Notes: generated from the sequence alone by a model not told the origin. A stretch of DNA of 64,000 bases from Agapanthus africanus (GCA_030015575.1 CM057337.1:299980044-300044043); one strand, 5' to 3'. Positions 20,320-31,606 are shown, counted from the stretch's first letter. Numbers and translations: made by a program.

Positions 20320-20715
20320 CTAAATGAATGTTATAAACATAGCAGTTTAGTCTCACTTGATCGGTTGCCACGGAATTTTGATGTGATCAAAAGTCCGTCG
20401 CAATCACGTAGCGTACGCGGATACTCGCCGGGTAAACTTAATAGACAGCCTCACTCCATAGCCCCGACCAAGTGACTGTAGGAGAACCCCGTCGCCGAAA
20501 GCATCCGTTCGGGTGCTCGCGGTGGCGGTGTTCCGGCTTGGTGCACTTCGTCGACGGCGTCGGGGGTGCGGCCGCCTACTGAAGTTTGCGACGAGCATTC
20601 GATCAGGATGTCGGGAATCCTGTTGAATTCCCCGACTTGATATTGAAAAGAGTTTTCGATTTTGAGACTAAAATGCGGGGTTTATAATTGTTAGGCATGC
20701 GATGTCTAAGTAATT
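20320..20715 (+). other. GC-rich block unique to the Copia-B leader
   Basis: About 390 bp present here and missing from Copia-C at the homologous point (near 44600). It is markedly GC-rich at 20400-20600. A possible captured segment; origin unknown, and the small minus-strand frame in it is Arg-rich and not convincing. Confidence 0.5.
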
Positions 20716-21598
20716 CATTTGGTCAGGCATGCGATGTCTGAGGTGGTTGCGGATTCCAACTGTTGTAGTTTTACACTTTCTTTTCTGTGACCGTAAGTGT
20801 AATATGTGATATCGCCGGTTTCGTTGCTATATGTCAACGACAATTGGGATGGGCATATTTACTTACGTTGATGACATGTGATGTTATGTGTTGCTGGATA
20901 TGTTATATTGGATCATCGTGTTTGAATAGCCGGGGGTTTTTATGTGAGATGAGTGTTTTTCATTTTCATTCATGTAAAAACTTGTATGTAATATTCTTTT
21001 ATTGGGGCGCTTCCAGGTTGCGGAAGTTGTCACCGTTTGTATATTATTTACTTTTCCGCACTAGGATAGACCCAAGGAGGAGGGCACAAGTAACCGGGTT
21101 CTGGAGTCCAGTGGGAGACCAACTCGAGGAGTCGAGTCCGGGTCTCCTAACTCTAGAATTGGTAGGGTTGCTTGCCGCTCTCGTAGGGGTCTAGGGGTGT
21201 GGGTTTGGCTATTTATCACGACCGTGGAATCCGTGTTTTATACTGGCTCGTATTGAAAACACGGACGTCCTAGTATATCCAATATTTCATATGATTCTTC
21301 TGCTGCGATATCTGTGTTGTGACTCTGTGATAGATATAGTATATAGTATATATGATATATTATATAGACGTTACTTATGTTTTACACCCGCGCTAGCCCT
21401 GCCCTGCTCTGTCGTTAGTTACCTAACCTAACGGTGCACGAGGGGACATCGAGGCGAATGCGGATGGCATAAGTGTACGTCATATCTATCTGTGATGTTT
21501 AGGTACTTAAATGATGGGACTTCATTAATGTGATTAATGAAATTAAAAGAAACCTAAGATGTTGTAGAATCGAATTTCAAAATAAAAAAGGTAGCTAC

Positions 21599-21846
21599 AG
21601 TTCTTGCTTTGCACAGCGGTATATGTGATATATCCTGCACCTTATTCGATAAGGAAAGGACCGAGATCCCTTCACCGGGAGTGACTCCTTTAGCAATAAC
21701 TGGCAGATGCTACACACTCGGTTTGCCTTTTGATTGCTTTTAAGTGTTTTTGCTTTGCACAGTGATATATATGATATATCCCGCACCTCATTCCACGAGG
21801 AAAGGACCGACGATCCCTTCACCGGGAGTGACTCCTTTAGCAAAAC
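21599..21846 (+). other. Copia-B leader, two cloverleaf-like modules
   Basis: Copy 1 is 21599-21701 and copy 2 is 21746-21846. Relative to Copia-A and Copia-C, the third-arm stem changed from AAAGAG/CTCTTT to AAAGGA/TCCTTT in both copies, preserving the pairing. The closing stem AGTTCTTGC/GCAATAACT also changed on both strands, leaving one mismatch. Confidence 0.65.
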
Positions 21847-21956
21847 TAGAAAAGCCTAAAAAACACTCCATTTCAAAATTCATTTGATTCTACAACGATA
21901 TCAAGTTCATTACGCAATAGGTTTTCAGAAAAACCTGTCGTAGCCCTCCGTCATTT

Positions 21957-22199
21957 CAGATAAGTAGTAGTTAGTATTCGTGCTGCGTTTGTTGGCCTTT
22001 GTCAAGGCGCAGTGTGCGGTAGCTAACTGGTGCTTATCTGCTTATGCATATGATGCAGATTGAGTTAGGGTAGTCGTGCGACCTTGTTGGCCTTTGTCAA
22101 GGGCCGTGCGGGTGGGTTTAATTCAATCAGGAAATGACGGGTTGAACTTGACTAGCATCCTATGGTTTGTTGGCCTTTGTCAAGGTCATAGGAGGTTAG
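21957..22199 (+). other. Copia-B leader, hairpins A, B and C with identical loops
   Basis: Hairpin A is 21957-22040 (CAGATAAG/CTTATCTG, GTTAG/CTAAC, CTGCG/CGCAG). Hairpin B is 22058-22128 (GATTGAGTTA/TAATTCAATC, CGTGCG/CGTGCG with wobbles). Hairpin C is 22152-22199 (CTAG/TTAG, CCTATG/CATAGG). The loop motif TTGTTGGCCTTTGTCAAGG is exactly the same at 21989, 22084 and 22167. Confidence 0.7.
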
Positions 22200-22635
22200 G
22201 GGCAAAATATTATCGGGAATTTCAAGTGTTGAAATTTGCAATGAGATTGCATACCTTCTATGAGATAGTTGGATCCCGATACCCGCTGCGAGTAAGAGTT
22301 ACTCCTGGGAGAGTTTTACGCATTACAATTAGCCGATCAAGTAGGTGTCTAGAAAGGTGTTAACGAGGTTACGCCTCTAGGAAAACGAGGTTTACAATAA
22401 TTAGGTTCGTGCGAAAGCACGGGGGACCTCCCTCAAAGTACCGACACTGGCCTGGCTGAAAGATTGGCTAACTTGTAGTGTGTAATTAATCCCGGCTAGT
22501 CTTTCCTTTTAGGGTTTGAAGGAAGATTTGATAAAAAGCAGTGGGAGCCATCCTGATTAGATAAAATAATAACCAATCTATTCTTGACAGAGCACACGCT
22601 GAGTGTTTTCTTCTCTCTCTCTCCAGGTAGCGACC

Positions 22636-25415
22636 ATATCACGCCTTAATCAAGATAATAATACGGAATATTGACCAAACCCGCTTGTTATACTGAGCTG
22701 GGGAACGTTGGTCCCGCTCCAACTTATAATTGTTATAAGACAGAGCAGGAAATTGGGGAATACCAGATTTCCCGTGCCGTCCAAACGAAGAGAGTGCATG
22801 CTGATGCATCATCTTCGGGTGTGTTCATTATACAGAACTGTTTCTCTGTATCCTCTACGTCCTGGGTATGTGATACCAGATCAGGATCCCAGATATGTAA
22901 TCAGTTACATAGGGCTACAGAAAGGTAGAGAACTGAGAACGGGTGATAAGTTTCATGAGGCAGGAGACGGGGCAAGTGTTGCAGCCAAGTCTGTTGGTCA
23001 CTGTCACCCTGTATTACAAATACATTGATTCTGAACGAATGTTATTAGATACCGAACCTGATATACAAAATCGTATCTATCTCTTTGTTAGTAAAGAAAT
23101 GATAAAATTTTGTATTGTTGGATAATGTTTTGAACATTTCCTATATCAAAAGTTGATCGGTTCAGGCACGTTATCTAAAAATCATTAATGTTCTAAATCA
23201 AACTACAGTTCTTAGTATATGGAACACACATAAGAGGAAGAGTTCAGAAATGAACGGATCCTTCTTAAGGTATTGTAGACTAGGTTAGATCAATGTGACC
23301 CGACTAGCTGGAGTTACATTTAGATGCATATTTAAATCAGTTTGAATTTACATCTTGTGAAACTCGCTAGTCATGTCACAAAGATAAGATGACCACAGCT
23401 CTGTTTATTGAAAACAGAGAAAGAGTTTGTAAACTCTTGGGATGATACATGTTGATGTATGTAGGTCCCCTGTCTACACATGCCAAGACCGGTTCTTTGT
23501 ACTTCATTATATTCTCTGATAATCTCTCAAGATTCAGTCATATGTTCCTGTTGAAACATGAGTCCGAACCTTTTGATATATTCACAGAATATAAGCGAGA
23601 AGTAGAGAACCAATACGGGTATAAGTATTATGTCCTTTGATGTGATCAGGGAGGAGAATACTTGAGCACGGAATTCCTGGATTGTTCTAAAGGAGAATGA
23701 GATTCTCTCTCAGCATTACTCCTCCGAGTACACCATAGCACGATGGTATATCGGGGCGGAGCAGATACACCCTATTTGATATGGTGTGCTCCATGATGAG
23801 TACTACTGAGTTACCTATTTCCTTTTGGGAGTTATGCACTTGAGAAGATGCATACCTATTGAATAGGGTTCGAATCAAATCAGTTGCCTACCACTTCATA
23901 TGTGATATGGAAAGGGAAGAGCCCATGTCTTAAGTTAGTTAAGATTTGGGGTTGTCCGGCCTATGTCTAAAAGCAAAATCCGGACAAACTCAAGGCAAGG
24001 TTAGTTATGTAGAACTGGAAATGTTCCAGCCATACAAACTGCAACTGATGATTTGATAGAACCAAAGGATTCAGTAGATTCCAACGAACCTCAGCCTCTC
24101 CGCCGATCTAGTAGGGTTCCTCACCCACCTGAGAGATACTTCTGTTTCTCTATGACAGTGGGAGCGAGGATTGCATCATGAGATGATGACCCAACTAGCT
24201 TCGTGCTGGCCATCAGGAGTGGGACTCTGTAAGAATGGCTGGATGCTTAGTGATCTGAGATGGAATCCTTATACACCAACAAAGTATGGACTTTGATTGC
24301 TATATCTGAAGGGTTAAATCCCCATCAGGAGCAAGTATATCTTGAGAAGATTACTTGGTGTACATGGAAAAGTTAAGACTTTCAAAGCTGGACTTGTTAA
24401 AGGTTTTCATCATCGACCAAGTGTGGATAATGATGAAGCCTTTTCAAGTAGCTATGCTTAAGTCCATCCAGATCCTACTTACCACGGCTACATACCATGA
24501 CTACAATATCTGGTGGTTGGGTGTCTTGACTGCTTTTCTAAATGATGATTTAGAAGAGAGCGTCTATAAGTACACAGCCAGAGGGCTTCGTAGACAGTGG
24601 GAGCAGCGGAAACGTGTGCAAGATGCTTTATAGGATAAAGCAGGCATCGCGGAGTTGGAACATCTGTTTTGATGGATTAGTCAAAGAAGTTGACATCATC
24701 AGAATGGTAGATGAACCTTGTACATACAAAAAGGTAGTAGGGAGTATGGTGACGATCCTCGTAGAGTACGTGGATGACATACTCTTGATAGGGAAGGAGT
24801 TTCCTATGCTACGCTCGATCAATCTCCGTTTATCACCATAATTCTCCATATAGGATCAAAATGATACCTACTAAATCCTGGATTTTGGATCTATGAGATA
24901 GATCTAATTGGATGTTAGGAATCTCACTAGCTGTAGTGAGATGGTATCAATCGACCCTGGGGAGAATCACTGGAATGGTTCCAGGGTGATAAAGATGACT
25001 GAATGTCAGTCACAGGCATTGTCCTTACCCTCAGTAAAGGGACGGTATGTTGGGGAGTTCCAAGCTAGATACCGTGACATACTAGACGATAAAGGCAGGA
25101 TACATCGCTACTTAAGATGCTACCAAAGAGGCTGTCTGGGTGTATATTAGTTCATAAGATGAACTTTGTTCCTCCCATTGTGTGACAATGGAGTTGTGGC
25201 TTATGCCAAGGAACGCGGGTCCCATCAGTGATCCAGACATATTCTAAGGCAGTATCACTTGATCATGGAGATGGTTGATCTCCAAGGAGATCGAGGCAAG
25301 GAGAGTAGACTCAAAGGACAACACAGCGGATCCACACACAAAGGCCTGTTCCCAGAGAGAGACTTTTATAGGATGGTTGAGTATGAGATACTGCAACCAC
25401 TGCTACAGATGGTCC
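22636..25415 (+). pseudogene. Copia-B polyprotein remnant, heavily degraded
   Basis: It is homologous along its length to the Copia-A coding region at 1859-5134, but many small insertions and deletions break every frame. The start codon is mutated to ATA at 22636. Recognisable pieces: a protease-region stretch near 22850; an integrase segment 23449-23640 (FSDNLSRFSHMFLL); an integrase GGEYLSTEF-like stretch near 23650; an RT segment 24614-24841 with YVDDILLIG; and RNase H traces to about 25400. As in Copia-A, the Gag capsid region is missing between the start and the protease. No functional product is possible, so its recent movement must have relied on proteins from another element. Confidence 0.92.
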
Positions 25416-25432
25416 TAGTGCAAGTGGGAGAT

Positions 25433-27635
25433 TGTTAGTTATATGTATGCCCTAGAGGCCATTACTGTACATAGGATGTATATTGTAGTGGATGCTGGGA
25501 CATATATAGGGAGGACTTTCTTGCTCGACATGATAGTATGCTATCTGGTTGCTCTTTACCTTAACGTGTACACTGATTGTCTCCCTGTTACATGTTGGTA
25601 AAGCCCTTAGGATCTGTACTTGACTACCTGGACTATGATGCGGATCATACTAGTGGGGACATGGTAGTCCATAAGTACATCCTTCAAAGTCCCTAGTCGT
25701 GGGTGTATCGAGACGGGGCATCGATATACCAGAGCAGACTAGCGTGTACCTTCTCGACCCATACAGATGGGCGATGGATGATCCCATATCCATTGGTGTT
25801 TGACATCAGAGATGATATACGGGTGCTCAGTGGAGACTGGGTACACTGGACGGACTCGCCGAGAACTCCCAGATGGTATTATACCTCACGTCAGATGGCA
25901 GTTCTCTGGTGACACTGGTACAGAGTAGTCTGTTGACCCGAGATCGTCATAGAGTCTTGTGTGGTTCCCACTGTGCTTTGATTTCCATCTTACCACGTCC
26001 AAGAGGGCATGTAAAACGGTGGTTTTTGGGTACAGTCCCGAGTCACATGGAGGCAATGAGCGATAGGAGGGAATTCGTCTCTCCCGGTATAGGGGGTTGA
26101 TGTTGCGCTGTGTTCGATTGGCTATAACAGGAAATCCCTGGCCAGGGTTGCTGAGATTTACTGGTAAGTGTTACCAGTAGTTTCTCGAATAGTTATAGAC
26201 CTCATATCGACACGACTTATCGAGCTATTGGGGTCTGACGTTTACCACCCCTAGGAGAGATATGCGACATATCAGACGATCAGACCGGACTGTACGGTAG
26301 TGTTACTGGTCGGATTCACTGGAGTGTGAGCGGGCTTGCTCGTCGATCTTCAGATCGCTTAATACCCGGGTGGCCGTTACGTTTAGCAGACCGCTTGCGG
26401 CTTGTGGGTGTTTGATATGATCATCATCTGCTGCCGGCGTATTGACGAGTCTTTAGAGTCCTACACAGAGGTTTCCTGGCTCAAGCGAAACGAAATAAGA
26501 GCGCATATGAGATATGTGCGGGACTGAGAATAATACGAGTATGTGATACTGTATTCGATTCTCGCGATGTGACATTGATCGGTTATATGCGATATAGCCG
26601 GGTTATCGGATCAAGTGTTGATTCGATAAGATGTTACTAATGGTACCAGTCGGTTATGTGCGTCATGACCGGATCGTTAAATCAAGCGTTGATTTAACGA
26701 TTTAATGCATAATTATATATTTGATATATTACTTTGCATTAACTAGTATCGGTTCACTTTAAATGGATTTTCTCGCTCGGTTGTGCACATTGTATATTCG
26801 ATATATTTTCGTGCACTTAATTGTATCATGTTTGATGATACATGTTTAACTATAGTTAAGTGTAATGGATTAAGCCATGGTTAAACTAATGATTAGGGTT
26901 TTCTTTTCTTATTTATTTATTTATTTATTTTGAATAGATAAGAAAAGAATGGTTGCTAATTTTGGAGTTTAGTTGAAGCTTCATGAAGCTTTGACTTTGT
27001 AACCATTCTTGTCTTCATCTTTAACCCTAACCATTAATCTAACCTTAGTTAATTCTCTACACTTGACCATGGTTCTAATATGATAAGTATTGATTTTCTT
27101 TTCCAATTATAATTAACTTATCATATATCATTTCTTCTTCTTCTTCCTTGAACAAAAGAAGATAACCTTGAGGTCATCAATGGTGATTGATGATAAAGAG
27201 TGAGAAATCCAATTCTAAAGTGAACCCAACTCCTATTTCTTCATCCTCTACCTCTTGCCAAGTAGTAGAGTGTGTTTACTTCACAAGTTTCTTGACTTGG
27301 TGAAGTCGGAGCTTGATTTAGCGATGCCTCGACGTAGATCATCTTCGGCATGGACATCGACGACCTAGCTCGCTTATTCTCCGATGAAGTCGACGCTAGA
27401 GCCCGGATTCTTTTTGGACAGCGGAGATGACTTCGTTGCGGAGCTATGGAGGTGGAGCACCGGATCTACAAAGGTTGTATTTCCGTTTTCTCATTAGTTA
27501 AGTGTTAACTAGTTTACTTTTCGCCTAGATTTCTTGCAAACGATCCGTAGTTTAGGGTTTCTCGGCACGTTAAAATTTGAAATTGGCATGTTCGATGCCT
27601 TGCGAGACCTCACTAGTGTGCCTAGGAACCCTACA
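25433..27635 (+). repeat. Copia-B 3' LTR (2203 bp)
   Basis: Preceded by AAGTGGGAGAT and bounded by TGTTAG and CCCTACA. It differs from the 5' LTR by scattered single-base changes and one TTTA-repeat length change. Hairpin-pair units are at about 26583-26700. Confidence 0.95.
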
Positions 27636-27640
27636 GGGAG

Positions 27641-28581
27641 CTACCAGCCGGGATGACCGAGCAAGGTAGCCGCTCGGTGCCTATTGGCGAGGGCTTGGAT
27701 CCCTGGCGTCGTGGGTAGGGGGCTACCAGCTGGGGATGACCGAGCAGGGTAGCCGCTCGGCTGCCTTTTGCCGAGGGCTTGGATCCCTGGCGTCGTGGGT
27801 AGGGAGCTACCAGCCGGGGATGACCGAGCAGGATAGCTGCTCGGTGCCTCTTGGCGAGGGCTTTGATCCTTGGCGTCGTGGGTAGGGAGCTACCAGTCGG
27901 GAATGACCGAACAAGGGCGGGTCTGGTTGCCTCTTGCGAGGGCTTTGATCCTTCAGGACGGGGGCCGAGCAGGGTTACTGCCCGGTGCCTCTTGGTGAGG
28001 GCTTTGATCCCTGTCGGTTGTGGTAGAAAGCTACCAGCCGGGGATAGCCAAGCAAGGGTCGGGCTCGGCCGCCTTTAGGGAGGACTTTGATCCTTAGCGC
28101 GGGAGGGGCTGTAAGAAGCCTACTAAGGATAGGGGCCAGGCAGGGTTACTGCCTAGTGCCTCTTGGCGAGGGCTTTTGTCCTTTAGGATGGGGCCGAACA
28201 GGGTTACTGCCGGTGCCTCTTGGCGAGGGATTTAATCCCTGGCGTCATGGGTATGGAGCTACCAGCCGGGGATAGCCGAGAAGGGTAGCCGCTCGGCTAC
28301 CTCTAGGCGAGGGCTTTGATCCTTAGCGTTGAAAGGGCCGTAGGAGGCTTGCTAAGGATAACCGGGCAGTGAAGCTGCACGGTTGCCTCTTGGCGAGGGC
28401 ATTGATCCCTGGCGTTGTGTGTAGGGAAGCTACCGGCCAGGGATAGCCGGACAGGGTAGCTGCGCGGCTGCCTCTAGACGGGGGCTTTGATCCTTAGCGC
28501 TGGAGGGGCCGTAGGAGGCCTGCTAAGGATAACCGGGCAGTGAAGCTGCGCGGTTGCTTCCTCTAGGTGATGGCTTTGATC
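27641..28581 (+). repeat. 84-bp tandem array, right part (G1)
   Basis: About eleven diverged units with core phrases GGGGATGACCGAGCAGGGTA and GCCTCTTGGCGAGGGCTTTG. The first units are about 84 bp; later ones vary and carry an alternative GGCCGTAGGAGGC...GCTAAGGATA segment. Tandem arrays beside the 3' LTR are known in Tat/Ogre elements, which fits the neighbouring coiled-coil ORF. Confidence 0.9.
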
Positions 28582-28684
28582 ACAAAGACAGAACTCCTCT
28601 TTTTTGCAATGTTCTAACATTCCCTTTATTTGAAATAGGAAGGATTGTTCCCTCATAAAATACAAGGAAAAACCCTAATGGGAC

Positions 28685-29044
28685 ATCACGTGCACACACG
28701 TGATCGGGGGTCACGTGCTGACACGTGATGGCTTCCTAAGGGCTCTGAAATGATAAGAATTGAATCCTAATTAAATGGGGTCACATGCCCACACGTGATG
28801 GGCCTTTAAACCCACTGAAAAGATATAAAGGTATAATAAAACAACAGGGAAAAACCCCAATTGGGCATCACGTGCCCACACGTGATAATTCCTGAGTTCT
28901 TTAAAACAACAGAATTAAATTCTGGTTAAATGCATAATCAGCGGGTCACGTGCCAATACGTGATGGGTTCCTAAAGATCTCTGAATTAATAGAATTAAAT
29001 TCTAATTAAATGGTTAATCAGTAAGGTCACGTGCTAACACGTGA
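28685..29044 (+). promoter_or_regulatory. Cluster of six paired G-boxes upstream of the G2 TATA box
   Basis: Units at 28685-28704, 28711-28728, 28781-28798, 28867-28886, 28946-28963 and 29027-29044 have the form TCACGTG-N3/4-CACGTGA. Most carry two CACGTG palindromes ten bases apart. In plants CACGTG is the core bound by bHLH (PIF, MYC) and bZIP factors. Placement 350-700 bp before the TATA box suits an LTR enhancer. Function is inferred. Confidence 0.6.
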
Positions 29045-29392
29045 TAGGCTCTTAAACCTTCTGAACTAATAGAATTAATTTCTAATTAAGGGAAATCAAA
29101 AACCCTAATATTTCCTTAGATTTTTCCAAACAAAAAGGTTGCGCTCTGTAAAGTGGAGCACCGTTGGATTAAAAATCCAAAGGTGATTAAAAATCACCAA
29201 TTTATAGAAAGGTTCTATACAAGGAAATATTTTCCTAAAATCTGTCAGGAATAACAAACAAAATATCATTTGGATTAAAAATCAAATAGTGAATAAAATT
29301 CACTAAGTGATCTAAAAGATCATGATTGGTTACAAAATCAATTAAAAATTTTCAATGAAAGATTGACAAAACAAACTAATTCTTTTCTTTCT

Positions 29393-29404
29393 CCTATAAA
29401 TAGG
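29393..29404 (+). promoter_or_regulatory. TATA box of the G2 LTR
   Basis: CCTATAAATAGG is close to the plant TATA consensus. It is itself inside the palindrome CTCCTATAAATAGGAG and is followed by a purine-rich GAGAAGAG stretch. Transcription would start about 30 bp downstream. Confidence 0.65.
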
Positions 29405-29988
29405 AGCAGAGAAGAGAAGAGGAGAGGAGATACAACAATAGAGAGGAAAAAAAGAAGAGAATTTAATTCTCCAGAGAGAAAGAAGATTTCTTCAGAGAGA
29501 AGAAAGAAATCCTAGGTGAGAGATCATCCTATAAGCTCCTACAAAAGAAAAAGAGAATTTAATTCTCAAATTATGAGTTTAACTCTTCTGAATAAGAACT
29601 TAGTTCTTCCTTTGGTTGAAGGTCTGCAGAAGCAGATCTCCCCATAAGTTAAGAATTTAATTCTCATCGGGGAGATTCTGCCATGCAGATCTAAAACCTA
29701 AGAGAAGACCTAAGTTCAGAGAATTATATTCTCCCACAAGACACATAGGAATTTAATTCCTCTAACAAAATTAGGGTTTAACCCTATAAAAGAATTTAAT
29801 TCTTCCAAATATATAGGAATTTAATTCCTCTAAATAAAACTAGGTTTTAACCCTACAAAAGAATTTAATTCATAAATAAGGGACTTAAAAACTCTCCATG
29901 CACGTAAAAGCATCAAGTACCCAACATGGTCAAATGTCAACATGTGACTATTCCCCTCAGAGATAAAAAAAGAACGAACAAGATCAGG

Positions 29989-30302
29989 TCACGTGCTCAC
30001 ACGTGACCCTTGAACAAACTCTTCAAAATAAGAAGAGCAGAACAGGTTGTGGGCACCATCACTTGTCCGCACGTGATAATCATGGAAATTAAGTGTTTAA
30101 CACTTACCTGTATATTTTGAGAATAAAATAAAGAAAGTTTAGCCCAATTCTCAGGCGCCTCACGTGATCCCACGTGAGCGTTCCACTTTTAGTGTTTAAC
30201 ACTATTTTTGAGCGCCTCATTTTTCTAGTGTTTAACACTATTTTAAGCATTTCATCCCTAGTGTTTAACACTATTTTAAATACATCACGTGGGAACACGT
30301 GA
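29989..30302 (+). repeat. Four further paired G-boxes downstream of the TATA box
   Basis: Units at 29989-30006, 30058-30077, 30160-30177 and 30284-30302 follow the same TCACGTG...CACGTGA design; one is mutated to CACTTG. They would be within the transcribed part of the LTR. Confidence 0.6.
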
Positions 30303-30331
30303 CAACCAGATATATGTTAGTGTTTAACACT
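30092..30331 (+). repeat. Five copies of the palindrome AGTGTTTAACACT
   Basis: Exact 13-mers at 30092, 30191, 30227, 30260 and 30319, interleaved with the paired G-boxes. Confidence 0.9.
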
Positions 30332-30791
30332 ATTTTCAAATAGTCTTAGCCTAAATTGGCTAAGTCTTCCAGAGGAAAGACTCCCCTTTTTGACCGAGCC
30401 TCAAATACATTCTTGTTTTCTAAGATTGATCATCTCATATGACATATGAGTGCTCAGCACTCAATAAAAAACAAAATATGGTCAGAACCCAGACCCATGT
30501 TTAGCATTGCTAAATAATGGGGAACTGAGCCCAGAAAAATGTTCAACAGTCCATACAAAGGTCCAACATTTAAACCCAATTGGACTTATCCCAAGTTGGC
30601 CATAAGTCCTCAATTCAGATTTAACTGAGCATATGTGCTCATGATCTAATTAATCTTAGTCCCAAATTGGACTACAGATTTCCCAAACAACTTTGGTTCA
30701 AGGGTACATCTCTTCACTCCTTTGATATTTATCGTTGTAATCCTTCAACGTCTTCAGAGAGGTGACGAGTCCCGATAACCAATCATTCCAC

Positions 30792-31030
30792 GGACTGTGG
30801 AGTCCTTAAACTCATGGACTATGATGTCCTTAAACTTTATGGACTATGACGTCTTTAAACTACGGACTGTGGGGTCCTTAAGCCCATGGACTATGATGTC
30901 CTTAACCTCGGACTGTGGGGTCCTTAAGTCCATGGACTATGATGTCCTTAACCTTTACAGACTATGATGTCTTTAAATTGGACAATCATGTCCTTAAACT
31001 AGTAATCGACCGCAATGTTCCTAAACTAAA
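30792..31030 (+). repeat. Tandem GGAC...GTCC hairpins in the G2 LTR
   Basis: About ten short inverted repeats such as GGACTGTGGAGTCC, GGACTATGATGTCC and GGACAATCATGTCC, each followed by TTAAAC or similar. The same type recurs after gag at 49872-49985. Confidence 0.8.
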
Positions 31031-31588
31031 CAATAGAGCCCGAATGCTCTTTTGTTGGATCTAAACGATCCCGTTAAGTTGATCTTAGTCTGAAATTAGA
31101 CTAATGTATTCTTAACATACGTTTAAGTTGATCTTAGTCTCAAAAGAGACTAACACATCCTTAAACCCATCCCCAAACCCAAATATAAGAAAATACGGAT
31201 TTGGACTAATCCACGCCCTATGGGCGACAACATAAATCAGTCTCCGTATACAATCTACGGGCAACCAAAAACAAAACAAACACACACGACATGAAGTGAC
31301 CATCTGGAGAAGGAGAAACTGGTTACCGTGATGCGGTAGCATAATTAACTGCAGGGGCTTGCGCCTGCAGGGAAGAGCGTCCCCACAGTCAAAAACCCTT
31401 CAACGAGGGGGAATCTGACGAAGTCTGCTACATCGGCCGCATCCGTTTAAACCTTCGATACATGGTGTCATAAATCAACTTGGTATCTTCGGAGAAGTGG
31501 ACGGATAGCACCAATTAGCATCTGCCCGTAAATTTAGGCAAGACGAACCTACGCGGTTCCGTCTCTGTATTCGGAGAAGAACAGATTC

Positions 31589-31606
31589 TGGCACGCCCGG
31601 TGGGAC
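31589..31606 (+). other. G2 primer binding site
   Basis: TGGCACGCCCGGTGGGAC lies five bases after the LTR end. TGGCRCGCCCGGTGGGAC-type sequences occur at this place in Tat-like elements as I recall them. The matching tRNA was not verified. Confidence 0.6.

Larger units (their letters stand above)
19499..22635 (+). other. Copia-B untranslated leader (3.1 kb)
   Basis: No long frame. It contains a GC-rich hairpin (19683-19733), a segment shared with the LARD interior (20024-20157), a GC-rich block absent from Copia-C (20320-20715), two cloverleaf-like modules and the A/B/C hairpins. Alignment to the Copia-A and Copia-C leaders is far smoother than in the coding part. Confidence 0.85.
17279..27635 (+). 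mobile_element. Copia-B: complete copia-family element, 10.36 kb, target duplication GGGAG
   Basis: LTRs at 17279-19485 and 25433-27635 flank a 5.9-kb interior with a tRNA-Met type primer site and a purine tract. GGGAG stands at 17274-17278 and at 27636-27640. Removing the element restores the repeat phrase GTAGGGAGCTACCAG, which occurs intact elsewhere in the array. The two LTRs differ at roughly 20-30 positions (about 1%) by eye, which means recent insertion, while the coding region is heavily mutated. Confidence 0.96.
28610..31583 (+). repeat. G2 5' LTR (2974 bp), palindrome-rich
   Basis: Begins TGTTCT and ends AGAACA, giving 6-bp inverted termini; the primer site follows after 5 bp. The second LTR is outside the window, so the left edge rests on these termini and on where the 84-bp array stops. 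It holds paired G-boxes, repeated AGTGTTTAACACT palindromes, GAATTTAATTC words, GGAC..GTCC hairpins and a TATA box. Confidence 0.65.

Noticed and set aside
28582-28609. Target duplication for G2 at its left LTR (TGCAA)
   Set aside because: The right end of G2 is outside the window, so a duplication cannot be verified.
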